A DNA stretch of 64,000 nt from Micromonospora rosaria (GCF_001567585.1 NZ_LRQV01000014.1:18247-82246); one strand, 5' to 3'; shown: positions 1 to 8,647, numbered from the stretch's first letter. The notes: generated by a model not told the origin, from the sequence alone. Made by a program: numbers and translations.

Positions 1-1
1 C

Positions 2-1105
2 GGGGTCTTCCCGGCCCGGCCCGGGGTGACCGTCCGGGCCATCGAGGCGGGGGCCCGGCTGGAGCTGACCAACCACGGCGACCGGCCGGTGGAGGTGATG
101 GGCTACTCCGGTGAGCCGTACCTGCGGGTGGGCCCGGACGGGACGTTCGAGAACGTCCGCTCCCCCGCGACGTACCTGAACCGGACCATCGCCGGGGGCA
201 GCGTGCTGCCGCCCGAGGCCGACCCGGCGGCGGCGCCGCAGTGGCGGCGGGTCGACCGCGCGCCGACCGTCCGGTGGCACGACCGGCGGGCGCTGTGGCG
301 GGAGGCGGGACCGCCGCCCGAGGTCCGCGCCGCCCCCGACCGGGAGCACCGGGTACGGGACTGGGCGATCCCGCTGCGCGACGGCGACGACGGTGCGGGT
401 GGCCCGGCCGCGACGGAGCCGGTGGAGATCCGGGGCACCCTGGACTGGGTGCCGCCGCCGGACCCGTACCCGTGGTGGGTGGGGGTGACGCTGGGCCTGC
501 TCGCGGTGGGCGGCCTGGGCCTGCTCCCGGCCGGTACCCGGGCCGGGGCGCGGGCGCTCGCCGGCCTCGGTGGGCTGCTGGCCGCCGGCGGCCTGGCCGC
601 CGGGGTGGTGATCGTCGGCCGGGAGCTGGACGCCGGCGCGGGCGGCGTCGGCGGGGTGCTCGTCGGGCTGCTCAGCGGGCAGGTCTGGCCGTTGCTGACC
701 GGGCTCGGCGCGCTCGCCGCCGGTGGGTACGCGCTGGCCCGCCGACCGGCCGCCGACTTCGTCCTGGCGCTGGCCGGGACCTGCCTGGCGCTCTTCGCCG
801 GGGTCGGCAACGTGGCGGCGTTCGCCCGGTCGGTGCTGCCGGCGCCGTGGCCCACCCAGTCGGTGCGGGTGCTGACCGCCGTGGTCCTGGTCGCCGGGGC
901 GGGAGCCGCCGCCGCCGGGATCTTCCGGCTCCGCGCCGCCGCCGCGACGTCCGGGTCGGGCGGCCGGGTCGACGGGAACGACGACACCGACGGAACCGAC
1001 GGGAACGACGGGAACGACGGGGACGCCCCCGGTGCCGGGCGCGGTGGCCCGGCCGGGGCCGGCGGGTCGACCGCCCCCGAGGTCGCGCTCGGGTCGAGGG
1101 GCTGA
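2..1105 (+). CDS. Conserved membrane protein, 5' end outside the window
   Basis: The reading frame is open from the first complete codon, so the true start lies upstream. The first ~140 visible residues form a soluble domain with the segments MGYSGEPYLRVGPDG and SPATYLNR, which I know from actinobacterial hypothetical membrane proteins, often near copper-handling genes. Then come about five hydrophobic helices (from WWVGVTLGLL to the segment ending AAAAGIF) and a cytoplasmic or external tail rich in Asp, Gly and Asn (DGND repeats). No catalytic motif is visible. The function is unknown; a role in copper or metal homeostasis would rest only on remembered neighbours of its homologues. It converges on the cbi transporter operon, with 8 nt between the stop codons. 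Confidence 0.7.
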   Translation, partial: GVFPARPGVTVRAIEAGARLELTNHGDRPVEVMGYSGEPYLRVGPDGTFENVRSPATYLNRTIAGGSVLPPEADPAAAPQWRRVDRAPTVRWHDRRALWREAGPPPEVRAAPDREHRVRDWAIPLRDGDDGAGGPAATEPVEIRGTLDWVPPPDPYPWWVGVTLGLLAVGGLGLLPAGTRAGARALAGLGGLLAAGGLAAGVVIVGRELDAGAGGVGGVLVGLLSGQVWPLLTGLGALAAGGYALARRPAADFVLALAGTCLALFAGVGNVAAFARSVLPAPWPTQSVRVLTAVVLVAGAGAAAAGIFRLRAAAATSGSGGRVDGNDDTDGTDGNDGNDGDAPGAGRGGPAGAGGSTAPEVALGSRG

Positions 1106-1113
1106 CAGGGCGG

Positions 1114-1871
<758 letters not shown>

Positions 1872-1875
<4 letters not shown>

Positions 1876-2639
1876 GCCGACACCACGGCGACCGCCGCCA
1901 GGGTGACCGCCACGGCCGGGACGACCGCCCCGGCCAGCCACTGGCCGGGGCCCGCCGGGCCCGTGCCGCCGGGCTGCGGCAGCCGGCCGGTGTACCCCCG
2001 CGACAGCATCGCCAGGTACACCCGCTCGCCGCGTTCGTAGGCGCGCAGGAACAGCGCCCCCACCCCGGTGGCGAGGCCCCGCGCCTGCCACAGGAACCGG
2101 GGATCGTCGCCCCGGCTCAGCCGGGCCACCCGCATCCGTCGCGCCTCACCGACGAGCACCTCCAGGTAGCGCAGCATGAAGGTGGCGATCTGGATGAGGA
2201 TCTGCGGGCAGCGCAACCGGTCCAGGCCGACGATCAGATCCCGGGTGGTCGTGGTCGCGGCGAGCAGCAGCGACGCCCACACCCCGAGCGTCCCCTTGGC
2301 CAGGATGTTCCACGCCCCGAGCAGACCCTCGACGGACAGCCGCAGACCGAGCAGGTCCACCCGCTCCCCCGCGCCGAGCACCGGCAGGGCGACGGCGAAG
2401 AGGACGAACGGCACTTCGATCAGGGAACGGGTGAGCAGCCAGCCCGCCGGGACCCGGGCGACGGCCGCGACCACCGCCACCAGCAGCGCGTACCCGCCGA
2501 AGGCCCAGAACGCCGCGCGCGGGGTGGCGACGACGGCGAGCGTGCCGGTCACCGTCGCCGCGATCTTGACCTCCGGCGGGAGCCGGTGCACCGGCGAGGT
2601 GCCCTCCCGGTAGAGCACGTGTCCGGCCCCGGCCGCCAC
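1872..2639 (-). CDS. cbiQ: ECF transporter transmembrane subunit CbiQ (EcfT)
   Basis: A 255-residue polytopic membrane protein with several hydrophobic helices. Its cytoplasmic coupling region contains the two short Arg/Gly segments typical of EcfT proteins (EARRMRVARLSRG and RGERVYLAMLSRGY) that contact the ATPase grooves. The GTG start sits 3 nt after the stop of the preceding PDGLE gene, and its own stop overlaps the cbiO start. The protein couples ATP hydrolysis by CbiO to the substrate-binding CbiM. The family assignment is firm from order and motifs; substrate specificity is set by CbiM and by the operator upstream. Confidence 0.92.
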
Positions 2640-2642
2640 CGC

Positions 2643-3080
2643 TCAGTCCCCGCTGTCCGGGTCCACCGGCCCCGCCGCCTGCCGGCCCGGCCGCACCGCC
2701 GGGTCGGCACCGGTCCCGGCGGGGGTCGGGTCGGTCCCGGCCGGGGTCGGGTCACGGCGGCGCAGCAGCCAGCAGGCGCCCCCGCCGACGGCGAAGGTCA
2801 GCAGCACCCCGACCACGCCGGACAGCCCGGTGGCGAGCATGTCGTTGCGCACCCCGGCGAGGCCGTAGTCGGCCAACGGCCCGCCGATCTCGTGCGCCTC
2901 CTCCCGGGTGGCGGGGCACGAGCCGCCGACGATGGTGTCGTCGGCGTCGACGGCGCAGCCCTCGCGCAGCGCCGACTCCAGCCCGTCCGGGTGCGCCGAG
3001 GCGTAGGTGCTGACCACACCGGCCAGCACGAGCGCGACCAGCAGCCCGCCGCCGATGAACGTCCAGAGCCGCCGGTTCAC
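2643..3080 (-). CDS. PDGLE-domain (CbiN-like) component of metal transporter
   Basis: A 145-residue protein with two membrane helices (about residues 8-28 and 86-106) flanking an extracytoplasmic loop containing AHPDGLESAL, the hallmark of the PDGLE domain that replaces CbiN/NikN in many nickel/cobalt ECF transporters. The loop also has two cysteines (EGCAVDADD and GGSCPA) that could form a disulfide. The C-terminal ~40 residues are Pro/Gly/Thr-rich with a tandem PTPAGTD unit. ATG at 3080 overlaps the cbiM stop as ATGA, so it is coupled to cbiM. It is likely an accessory subunit that helps load metal into CbiM. Confidence 0.88.
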   Translation of the reverse strand: MNRRLWTFIGGGLLVALVLAGVVSTYASAHPDGLESALREGCAVDADDTIVGGSCPATREEAHEIGGPLADYGLAGVRNDMLATGLSGVVGVLLTFAVGGGACWLLRRRDPTPAGTDPTPAGTGADPAVRPGRQAAGPVDPDSGD

Positions 3081-3775
3081 CGGACCCCTCCCGCGGCCGG
3101 GGCGGCGGCGGTCGCCGGGCCCTGCCGACGCAGGGCGTACACCAGGTCGGGGCGGACCGTGGCGACGGTGACCACCGTCGTCGCGGTGATCAGGCCCTCG
3201 CCGACGCCGATCAGCACGTGCACCCCGACCATCGTGCCGGCCAGGCCGGCGAGGTTGCCGCCCAGGTCGACGGTGCCGCCCAGCCAGTACTGCCCGACGA
3301 AGCCGAGCGCCGCGACGACCACGCTGACCAGGCCGGCGACGAAGCCGGTCGCGGCCAGCCCGGCCGGGGTACGCGGCACCACCCGCAGCAGCAGCGCGAT
3401 CAGCAGGTACGACGCCGCGGTGCCGAGCAGCGCGATGTTGGTGATGTTCAGCCCGAGCATCGCCACCCCGCCGTCACCGAAGACGAGGGCCTGGACGACG
3501 AGCACCACCGCCACGCAGAGCGCGCCCACCCACGGGCCCACGAGCAGCGCGGCGAGCGCGCCACCCATCAGGTGACCGCTCACCCCGGCGGTGAGGATCG
3601 GGAAGTTGAGCATCTGGACGGCGAAGATGAACGCGGCCACCAGGCCGGCCAGCGGGGCGAGCCGGTCGTCCAGGTCACGCCGCCCGCGCAGGACGCAGAC
3701 GACCAGCGCAGCCAGGGCGAACGCGGCGAAGACGGCGGCCACCGGACCGTTGATGATCCCGTTGGAGATGTGCAT
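3077..3775 (-). CDS. cbiM: Nickel/cobalt-binding membrane subunit CbiM
   Basis: This 232-residue S-component binds the metal and carries it across the membrane. It begins MHISNGI, matching the family rule that His2 and the N-terminal amine chelate the metal, and has the conserved GHLMGGALAALL segment with a further ligand His. About seven hydrophobic helices are visible. A GTG at 3790 in the same frame (adding VEPVA) has a GGAGG 4 nt before it, whereas the ATG at 3775 has only a weak GGAA; I chose the ATG because an N-terminal His2 is functionally required, but processing from the GTG cannot be excluded. First gene of the four-gene operon, expressed from the promoter at 3833-3861. Confidence 0.9.
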   Translation of the reverse strand: MHISNGIINGPVAAVFAAFALAALVVCVLRGRRDLDDRLAPLAGLVAAFIFAVQMLNFPILTAGVSGHLMGGALAALLVGPWVGALCVAVVLVVQALVFGDGGVAMLGLNITNIALLGTAASYLLIALLLRVVPRTPAGLAATGFVAGLVSVVVAALGFVGQYWLGGTVDLGGNLAGLAGTMVGVHVLIGVGEGLITATTVVTVATVRPDLVYALRRQGPATAAAPAAGGVR

Positions 3776-3832
3776 CGCGACTGGTTCCACTCGACCTCCA
3801 GGCGTCGACGGACGGCCCCCCGCAGCCGGCTC

Positions 3833-3861
3833 AGCGTATGCCCTCAATTCGTTGTTGCCAA
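3833..3861 (-). promoter_or_regulatory. Sigma-70-type promoter of the cbiM operon
   Basis: On the minus strand, TTGGCA (3861-3856) and TACGCT (3838-3833) are separated by exactly 17 nt. Transcription would start near 3826, leaving only about 36-50 nt of leader, too short for a cobalamin riboswitch. The -35 box lies inside the inverted repeat at 3851-3875. Confidence 0.6.
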
Positions 3862-3875
3862 TATCTGGCAACAAC
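3851..3875. promoter_or_regulatory. Perfect inverted repeat, probable Nur-type metal repressor operator
   Basis: Arms GTTGTTGCCA (3851-3860) and TGGCAACAAC (3866-3875) are exact reverse complements around the 5-nt spacer ATATC. The inner part has the form TTGCnn, 5 nt, nnGCAA, which matches the Nur box described for the nickel-responsive Fur-family repressor of Streptomyces coelicolor. It covers the cbiM -35 box, the right place for repression. It is in a locally AT-rich stretch. That the regulator is Nur, and the metal nickel, is inference. Confidence 0.6.
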
Positions 3876-3961
3876 TGCGCGGCTGCCGGGCACGGGCTCG
3901 CGGCGGACCGGCCCCTCGACGGCCGTGGGGGCGGCGTCGGTGGGGGCGGCGCGGGCGGCGG

Positions 3962-3967
3962 TAGGGT
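3962..3967 (+). promoter_or_regulatory. -10 box of a leaderless promoter for bcp
   Basis: TAGGGT ends 6 nt before the ATG at 3974, so transcription should begin at or next to the start codon. There is no Shine-Dalgarno sequence. No clear -35 is visible. Confidence 0.45.
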
Positions 3968-3973
3968 CGCAGC

Positions 3974-4444
3974 ATGACCGACCGCCTCTCCCCCGGTGAC
4001 CCCGCGCCCGAGTTCAGCCTGCCCACCGACACCGGTGAGACGCTCTCCCTGGCCGACCTGCGTGGCCGCCGGGTCGTGCTCTACGCCTACCCGGCGGCGA
4101 TGACCCCCGGCTGCACCAAGCAGGCCTGCGACTTCCGCGACTCGCTCGCCTCGTTGCAGGCCGCCGGCTACGAGGTGGTCGGCATCTCGCCGGACAAGCC
4201 GGCGAAGCTGGCACAGTTCCGGGAGCGGGACGCGATCACCTTCCCGCTCGTCTCCGACCCGGACAAGCAGGTGCTCACCGCCTACGGGGCGTACGGCGAG
4301 AAGCAGCTCTACGGCAAGACGGTGACCGGCGTGATCCGGTCCACCTTCGTCATCGACGCCGACGGCACGATCGAGCGGGCTCTCTACAACGTCAAGGCCA
4401 CCGGGCACGTCGCCAAGCTCCGGCGCGACCTCGGCCTGGACTGA
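3974..4444 (+). CDS. bcp: Thioredoxin-dependent peroxiredoxin Bcp (PrxQ type)
   Basis: A 156-residue AhpC/TSA-fold thiol peroxidase that reduces hydrogen peroxide and organic hydroperoxides in the cytoplasm. The peroxidatic cysteine is Cys47 within the PxxxTPxC motif (PAAMTPGC), and Cys52 five residues later (QACDFRD) is the resolving cysteine of the atypical 2-Cys Bcp subgroup. The conserved Arg (GVIRSTFVID) near the C-terminus and full length agree with Bcp. It is monocistronic, divergent from the metal transporter, and the apparent promoter is leaderless. The adjacent nickel/cobalt operator is about 100 nt away and probably acts on cbiM only. Confidence 0.93.
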   Translation: MTDRLSPGDPAPEFSLPTDTGETLSLADLRGRRVVLYAYPAAMTPGCTKQACDFRDSLASLQAAGYEVVGISPDKPAKLAQFRERDAITFPLVSDPDKQVLTAYGAYGEKQLYGKTVTGVIRSTFVIDADGTIERALYNVKATGHVAKLRRDLGLD

Positions 4445-4621
4445 TCGCCGGGGCGGGCCGGGGCCGCTTTGCCCCGGGCGGTGGGCGGCTCGGGCGTGGG
4501 CGGTGGGCGTGAGTGGTGTGGTCTACGATCGACACGCGGTCACGGCGACCGGTCCTGCCACCGACGGGCGACCACTGCGCCCGCCACCGGCGACCGGCCG
4601 GGCGACCGCCCACGTGGTGAC

Positions 4622-4699
4622 GGGGCCGTAGCCCAACTGGCAGGAGGCATACGGTTTAGGTCCGTACCAGTGCGGGTTCGAGTCCCGCCGGCCCTACCA
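4622..4699 (+). tRNA. Class-I tRNA with anticodon UAG (nominally Leu), CCA encoded
   Basis: A full cloverleaf can be drawn. The acceptor GGGGCCG (4622-4628) pairs with CGGCCCT (4689-4695), with a G-U at the first pair. The anticodon stem TACGG (4650-4654) pairs with CCGTA (4662-4666) around loop TTTAGGT, giving anticodon TAG at 4657-4659. T-stem GCGGG (4672-4676) pairs with CCCGC (4684-4688) around TTCGAGT. Discriminator A and an encoded CCA follow (4696-4699). The D-arm has only three Watson-Crick pairs (GCC/GGC). The variable region is just 5 nt (CCAGT), whereas bacterial leucine tRNAs have a long variable arm, so calling it tRNA-Leu from the anticodon alone is uncertain. Confidence 0.75.
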
Positions 4700-4805
4700 C
4701 GGGCAGCGGCACGCCGACGGCCGTCCGCGAGCCCCCACCGACCGGGCGTGTCACGATCGTCACGTTCCGGGGCGGCCGGGCGGTACCGGCGGCCAGGATG
4801 GCGGC

Positions 4806-5333
4806 GTGACCCTGCGCTTCGTCCTGGACCCCGACCTCACCCCGGAGCTGTACGACCAGCTCGTCACGCTCTGGCTGGACGTGAGCAACGCCGGTGGGGC
4901 GGTGGGCTTCGTCGCGCCGGTGACCGAGGCCGAGGTCCGCGCGCTCGCCGCGCCGACCTTCGCCGGGTTCACCGACGGCCCGGACCGGCTGCTGGTCGGG
5001 TACGCCGGAGACCGGCCGGTCGCCGCGCTCATCTTCGGCGACAACCGGTTCGGCCTGAAGGCGCACTGGTGCGTCCTGCGCCGGGTGATGGTCCACCCGG
5101 ACGTGCAGGGTCGCGGGTACGGTGCCGCGCTGATGCGCGAGGCCGAACGGCTCGGCCGGACGCTGGGCTGGGCGGCCCTGCACGTGACGGTCCGGGACGG
5201 GCTCGGGCTGGACGCCTTCTACCGAGGGCTCGGGTACCGCGAGGTGGGCCGGCTGCCCGGCGCGCTCCGGGTCGCCCCCGGCGACGACCGGGACGAGGTG
5301 CTGATGTGGCTCGACCTCGCCCCCACCGGCTGA
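4806..5333 (+). CDS. GNAT family N-acetyltransferase
   Basis: A 175-residue single-domain GNAT fold. The acetyl-CoA pyrophosphate-binding motif A is seen as VMVHPDVQGRGYGAALM (Q/RxxGxG/A form: QGRGYG), preceded by the beta4 strand WCVLRR and followed by the LHVTVRDG and FYRGLGYREVGR segments of motif B. The substrate is not predictable. The GTG start is chosen because it opens a complete GNAT domain; a CAGGAT sequence 6 nt before it (4794-4799) may be a weak leaderless -10 box. It lies alone between the tRNA and the convergent expansin gene. Confidence 0.88.
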   Translation: MTLRFVLDPDLTPELYDQLVTLWLDVSNAGGAVGFVAPVTEAEVRALAAPTFAGFTDGPDRLLVGYAGDRPVAALIFGDNRFGLKAHWCVLRRVMVHPDVQGRGYGAALMREAERLGRTLGWAALHVTVRDGLGLDAFYRGLGYREVGRLPGALRVAPGDDRDEVLMWLDLAPTG

Positions 5334-5418
5334 GCCGTACGACCCTAGCCGGCTGAGCCGCGCCGGACGCGGCCCCCGACCGGCTGAGCCGCCGGGCGCG
5401 GCCTCACCGACTGAGCCG
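5327..5418 (+). repeat. Short imperfect tandem repeat with CGGCTGAGCCG hairpins
   Basis: Palindromic CGGCTGAGCCG occurs at 5327-5337 (over the GNAT stop codon), 5350-5360 and 5381-5391, with a degenerate copy at 5409-5418, each followed by GCCGGGCGCGG-like sequence. The unit is about 23-31 bp. It lies between convergent genes and may act as a hairpin-rich terminator region. Confidence 0.6.
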
Positions 5419-5440
5419 CCGGGCGCGGCGGTGGGGCCGG

Positions 5441-6496
5441 TCAGCGGGTGCAGGCGACCGGCCGGTTCTCCTGCGCCCCGCCCGCCGAGCCGGCGGCGAG
5501 CCCGTCGACGGCCGGCGCGGAGGCGACCGGGCTGGGCCCCACGGACGGCGTGGCCGATGCGCTGGCCGAGGGGCTGGGTGACGGGCTGGCCGAGGCGCTG
5601 GCGCTCGGGCTCGGCGACGGGGACCGGGTGGGGGCGGCCGAACGGCCGGCCCGGGGGGCGGCGCCGCCGTACATCCGCACGTCGCTGGTCTGCACCTGGC
5701 CGGGGGCCATCCGGACGCCGGTGGCGACGGCCCGGTTGCCGTACACGTCGGTGACCCGGATGCCGTACGGGCCGGGGCCGGCCCCGGAGTCGATCAGCCA
5801 GTAGTTGTAGTCGTGCCGGGTCGCGGTACGCCAGGCTCCCGCGTCGCCCTGCCGGACCTCCACCGCGCGCAACGGGTTGCCGTGCGCGCCGACCTGCACG
5901 GCGAGCCAGTACCGCGAGGAGCCGTCCTTCATCCGGAAGGTCAGCGGGCCGGGCAGCGGCGGGTTCACCACCGCGCGGTAGGTGACCGGGACGATCCCCT
6001 GCACCGGGTCGGCGATCTCGGCGAACGCCTCGGCGGAGAGGTCGATGTGCCCGGCCGGACACTCCGGACACTGGTCCATGACGACCACCCGGACGGAGCC
6101 CTTCGGGCCGGTCACGTCCAGGTATCCGCCGCAGGCGGCGGCGTCGGCGTACTCCGACGGGCCGAGCGCGACGTACCGCTTGTTCGCCGGCGGGCTGGGA
6201 AACGAGCAGTTCCCGCCGCCGCCCCTGACGTCGTAGAACGTCGCCTTGCCCCGGTGGACGGTGCCGCCGACCGGCGGCGCGGCGGCCGGCACAGCCGCCG
6301 CGAGCCCCTGCGCCGCCACGGCCGGCACCGGTGCGGCGCAGGCGGGGTCGCCGGAGCGGAGCACGAGCGTCAGGCCGAGCACCGAGGCCACCGCGACCAC
6401 GCCGGTCGCCAGCAGCCACCGGTTCGACCCGGAGCCGGGGGCCCGGCGGCGGCCGGGGCCGGTGGGGCGGTCGGGGGCAGCGCTACCGTCGGTCAC
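5441..6496 (-). CDS. Membrane-anchored bacterial expansin (EXLX type)
   Basis: A 351-residue protein: a basic N-terminus, one membrane helix (about residues 27-46), a double-psi barrel GH45-like domain (about 78-175) and an expansin-type carbohydrate-binding domain (about 180-275). Key segments are ATFYDV, CGGYLDVTGPKGSVRVVVMDQCPECPAGHIDLS (read as two parts: VVVMDQCPEC and GHIDLS), with Asp152 in the position of the catalytic-site Asp of EXLX1, and WLAVQVGAHGNPLRAVEV with the aromatic sugar-binding face. The C-terminal ~75 residues are a Ser/Pro/Ala linker-like tail ending in a single Cys. Expansins loosen cellulose or peptidoglycan without hydrolysis. The gene stands alone, with a direct-repeat regulatory motif at 6539-6555. 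Confidence 0.88.
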   Translation of the reverse strand: MTDGSAAPDRPTGPGRRRAPGSGSNRWLLATGVVAVASVLGLTLVLRSGDPACAAPVPAVAAQGLAAAVPAAAPPVGGTVHRGKATFYDVRGGGGNCSFPSPPANKRYVALGPSEYADAAACGGYLDVTGPKGSVRVVVMDQCPECPAGHIDLSAEAFAEIADPVQGIVPVTYRAVVNPPLPGPLTFRMKDGSSRYWLAVQVGAHGNPLRAVEVRQGDAGAWRTATRHDYNYWLIDSGAGPGPYGIRVTDVYGNRAVATGVRMAPGQVQTSDVRMYGGAAPRAGRSAAPTRSPSPSPSASASASPSPSPSASASATPSVGPSPVASAPAVDGLAAGSAGGAQENRPVACTR

Positions 6497-6538
6497 GTGG
6501 CCCGATGCTGCCGTACCCCCGGTGGCGGGGACAAGCCA

Positions 6539-6555
6539 GCTAAGCGAAAGCTAAG
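6539..6555 (-). promoter_or_regulatory. 11-bp-period direct repeat, OmpR-type regulator site (copy 1)
   Basis: On the minus strand two CTTAGC hexamers are separated by TTTCG (period 11 bp, one helical turn). The site begins 42 nt upstream of the expansin GTG, in position to activate it. The same arrangement, same orientation relative to the target, is found at 49035-49051 and 51389-51405, beside a two-component system. Confidence 0.6.
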
Positions 6556-6619
6556 AGATCGCGCGACGAGGCGGGTGCACGGGGGTGTCAGGGCGACGAG
6601 CGGCTGACCGACGCCGGGG

Positions 6620-7453
6620 TCACCAGGCCACGCCGATGCCGTCGCCCGGGTACCAGTGCCGGGCCGGCGTCTCGCGGTAGGCGAGGAACCGGCGGCCGGT
6701 GCGTTCGGCGTGCTCGCCGAGCACGTTGGTGTGGGTGACGTTGTCGGTGAGCAGCAGCCCGCCGGGGGCCATCTTCGGCTCGACCGCGTCGAACTCCCGC
6801 TTCTCGTGGGCGCGGCTGTGGTCGCTGTCGTGCAGGAAGAGGTCGACCGGCCGGTCCAGGGCGTCGATCGTGGCGACGGAGTCGCCGATGACCAGGTCGA
6901 CCACCGCCGACCAGGGTTCGCTGCGGGCCAGGTACCCGGCCTCGGGGTTGATGTCCAACGAGGTGAGCCGGCCGGGGTGGCCCTCGGCGGCGTTGCGCAG
7001 CAGCGCGGCGGCCAGCACGCAACTGCCCAGCCCCTTGTCCACCCCGGTCTCCACGACGTGTGCGGGGCGGGCGGCGCGCACGATGGCGTACCACCCGATC
7101 CGGCGGGCGTACCGGACCTGCCGGTCGGCCAGTCCGCGCCGGGCCGCGCCGGCGGTGGTCCGCTCGATGTGCCGGCGCAGGGCGTCGTCGGACTCGATCT
7201 CGCCGAAGTACGCCCGGACCTGGCTGACCGGCACCGCGCAGACGACGCTGACGAACCAGGCGAGGTGCTGCCGGCTGAGCTTGGTCAGGTCGTAGGTGTA
7301 GTTGTGGTGCTCGCGCGAGCCGACCAGCCACCGGGCCGAGGTCCGCAGGACCTTGGCGTCGTGCCGGGCGACCGTGGCCAGCCGTTTGGGGAAGGCCGCG
7401 ACCGGGGCGAGCGGGGTGCGGGCGATGGCCCGCCGGAGCTTGGTGGGATCCAC
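6620..7453 (-). CDS. Class I SAM-dependent methyltransferase
   Basis: Translates to 277 residues from GTG 7453 (MDPTKLRRA...). The SAM-binding glycine-rich loop reads VVETGVDKGLGSC, followed by the acidic segment LTSLDINPEAG; FLHDSDHSRAHEKREFD resembles the cephalosporin-hydroxylase/Methyltransf_24 group acting on sugars or natural products. An in-frame ATG at 7516 would add 21 residues, but neither start has a clear ribosome-binding site; the GTG fits the start of the recognisable protein. It sits between cell-surface genes (expansin, LCP, glycosylphosphotransferase), so a glycan or cell-envelope substrate is plausible but unproved. Confidence 0.8.
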   Translation of the reverse strand: MDPTKLRRAIARTPLAPVAAFPKRLATVARHDAKVLRTSARWLVGSREHHNYTYDLTKLSRQHLAWFVSVVCAVPVSQVRAYFGEIESDDALRRHIERTTAGAARRGLADRQVRYARRIGWYAIVRAARPAHVVETGVDKGLGSCVLAAALLRNAAEGHPGRLTSLDINPEAGYLARSEPWSAVVDLVIGDSVATIDALDRPVDLFLHDSDHSRAHEKREFDAVEPKMAPGGLLLTDNVTHTNVLGEHAERTGRRFLAYRETPARHWYPGDGIGVAW

Positions 7454-7559
7454 GATGAGCGTTCTACCAGACGCGGGGAAACAATCGGCGGCGAAAGTTC
7501 CACTCGGTCGGTGCATCGACCCGGCCCGAAGAGGGTACGCGCGCGAAATCCCTGATTAG

Positions 7560-7565
7560 TAGCAT
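7560..7565 (+). promoter_or_regulatory. -10 box of a leaderless promoter for the LCP gene
   Basis: TAGCAT ends 6 nt before ATG 7572, with no ribosome-binding site between, which fits initiation of transcription at the start codon. Confidence 0.45.
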
Positions 7566-7571
7566 GCGCCC

Positions 7572-8633
7572 ATGTCCTATCTCCAGCAGAACACGGATCC
7601 CCGCCTACCGCCCCTCGACCCCCCGGTCGAGCCGGCTCCGGGCGGTACGAAACGACCGCGTCGGCGGGGACGCCGGATCCTCCTGGTCTGCCTGCTGGTG
7701 TTCTCCCTCATCGGTGGCGGCGGCCTGCTCGCCGCCGGGCTCTACTACCGGTCCGTCGAGTCCGACATCGAGCGGGTCGACGCGTTCGACGGCGTGCCGG
7801 AGGCCGGCCGCCCCCAGGTGGTGGCCACCGACGCGATGAACCTGCTGATCCTCGGCAGCGACTCGCGGGACCCGGAGGGGACCTCCGGCTCGCGGACCGA
7901 CACCATCATCCTGGCCCACCTGCCGAAGGGGCGGTCGAGCGCGCAGCTCATCTCGATCCCGCGCGACACCTGGGTCGCCGTCCCGAGGTCCGCCGACGGC
8001 CGCAACGGCGGGCGGGACGCGAAGATCAACGCCGCGTACGCCTGGGGTGGGGTGCCGCTGATGGTGCAGACGGTGGAGAAGTTCACCGACGTCCGCGTCG
8101 ACCACGTGATGATGATCGACTTTGCCGGCTTCAAGGACATCGTCGACGCGCTGGGCGGCATCGAGGTCACCGCGGAGAAGACCTTCACCTCGATCCACCC
8201 GCCCTTCCGGACCTTCCAGAAGGGCAAGCAGCAGCTCGACGGGGAGGCGGCGCTGGACTACGCCCGCCAGCGCAAGCAGTTCGCCGACGGCGACTTCGCC
8301 CGGATCCGCCACCAGCAGCAGGTGATCAAGGCGATCCTGGACAAGGCCGCCTCGGGCGGCATCCTGTCCAGCCCGACGCGGCTCAACTCCTTCGTCAAGG
8401 CCACCTCGAACTCGGTCTCCGTGGACGAGGGGATGTCCCTGCTGGGCATGGCGTCGGACCTGCGCGGACTGCGCGGCAGCAACCTGAACTTCATGACCAG
8501 CCCGACCAAGGGCACCGGCCGTAAGGGCAGCGAGAGCGTGGTGCTGGCCGACCAGGAGAAGGTCGCCACCTTCTACGACGCGGTCCGCCGGGACTCGGTC
8601 GACGAGATCCTGGCCGCCGGCAAGAAGGACTGA
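7572..8633 (+). CDS. LytR-CpsA-Psr (LCP) family cell-wall polymer ligase
   Basis: A 353-residue type II membrane protein: a basic cytoplasmic N-terminus (KRPRRRGRR), one helix at about residues 36-57 and an extracellular LCP domain from about 85. Conserved segments include NLLILGSDSR, RTDTIILAHL, SIPRDTWV, KINAAYAWGG, VDALGGIEV and ALDYARQR with the arginines and aspartates that bind the pyrophosphate of polyprenyl-linked glycans. Such enzymes transfer lipid-linked polymers to peptidoglycan. Its neighbourhood, next to the polysaccharide locus that starts at 8690, suggests it may attach that polymer to the wall; this is inference. It converges on the glycosylphosphotransferase gene with a strong terminator between. 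Confidence 0.92.
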   Translation: MSYLQQNTDPRLPPLDPPVEPAPGGTKRPRRRGRRILLVCLLVFSLIGGGGLLAAGLYYRSVESDIERVDAFDGVPEAGRPQVVATDAMNLLILGSDSRDPEGTSGSRTDTIILAHLPKGRSSAQLISIPRDTWVAVPRSADGRNGGRDAKINAAYAWGGVPLMVQTVEKFTDVRVDHVMMIDFAGFKDIVDALGGIEVTAEKTFTSIHPPFRTFQKGKQQLDGEAALDYARQRKQFADGDFARIRHQQQVIKAILDKAASGGILSSPTRLNSFVKATSNSVSVDEGMSLLGMASDLRGLRGSNLNFMTSPTKGTGRKGSESVVLADQEKVATFYDAVRRDSVDEILAAGKKD

Positions 8634-8647
8634 CGCCCGCTACGCAC

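Noticed and set aside
3791..3973. Possible cobalamin riboswitch before cbiM
   Set aside because: The predicted transcription start leaves under 60 nt of leader and no B12-box-like sequence is seen.
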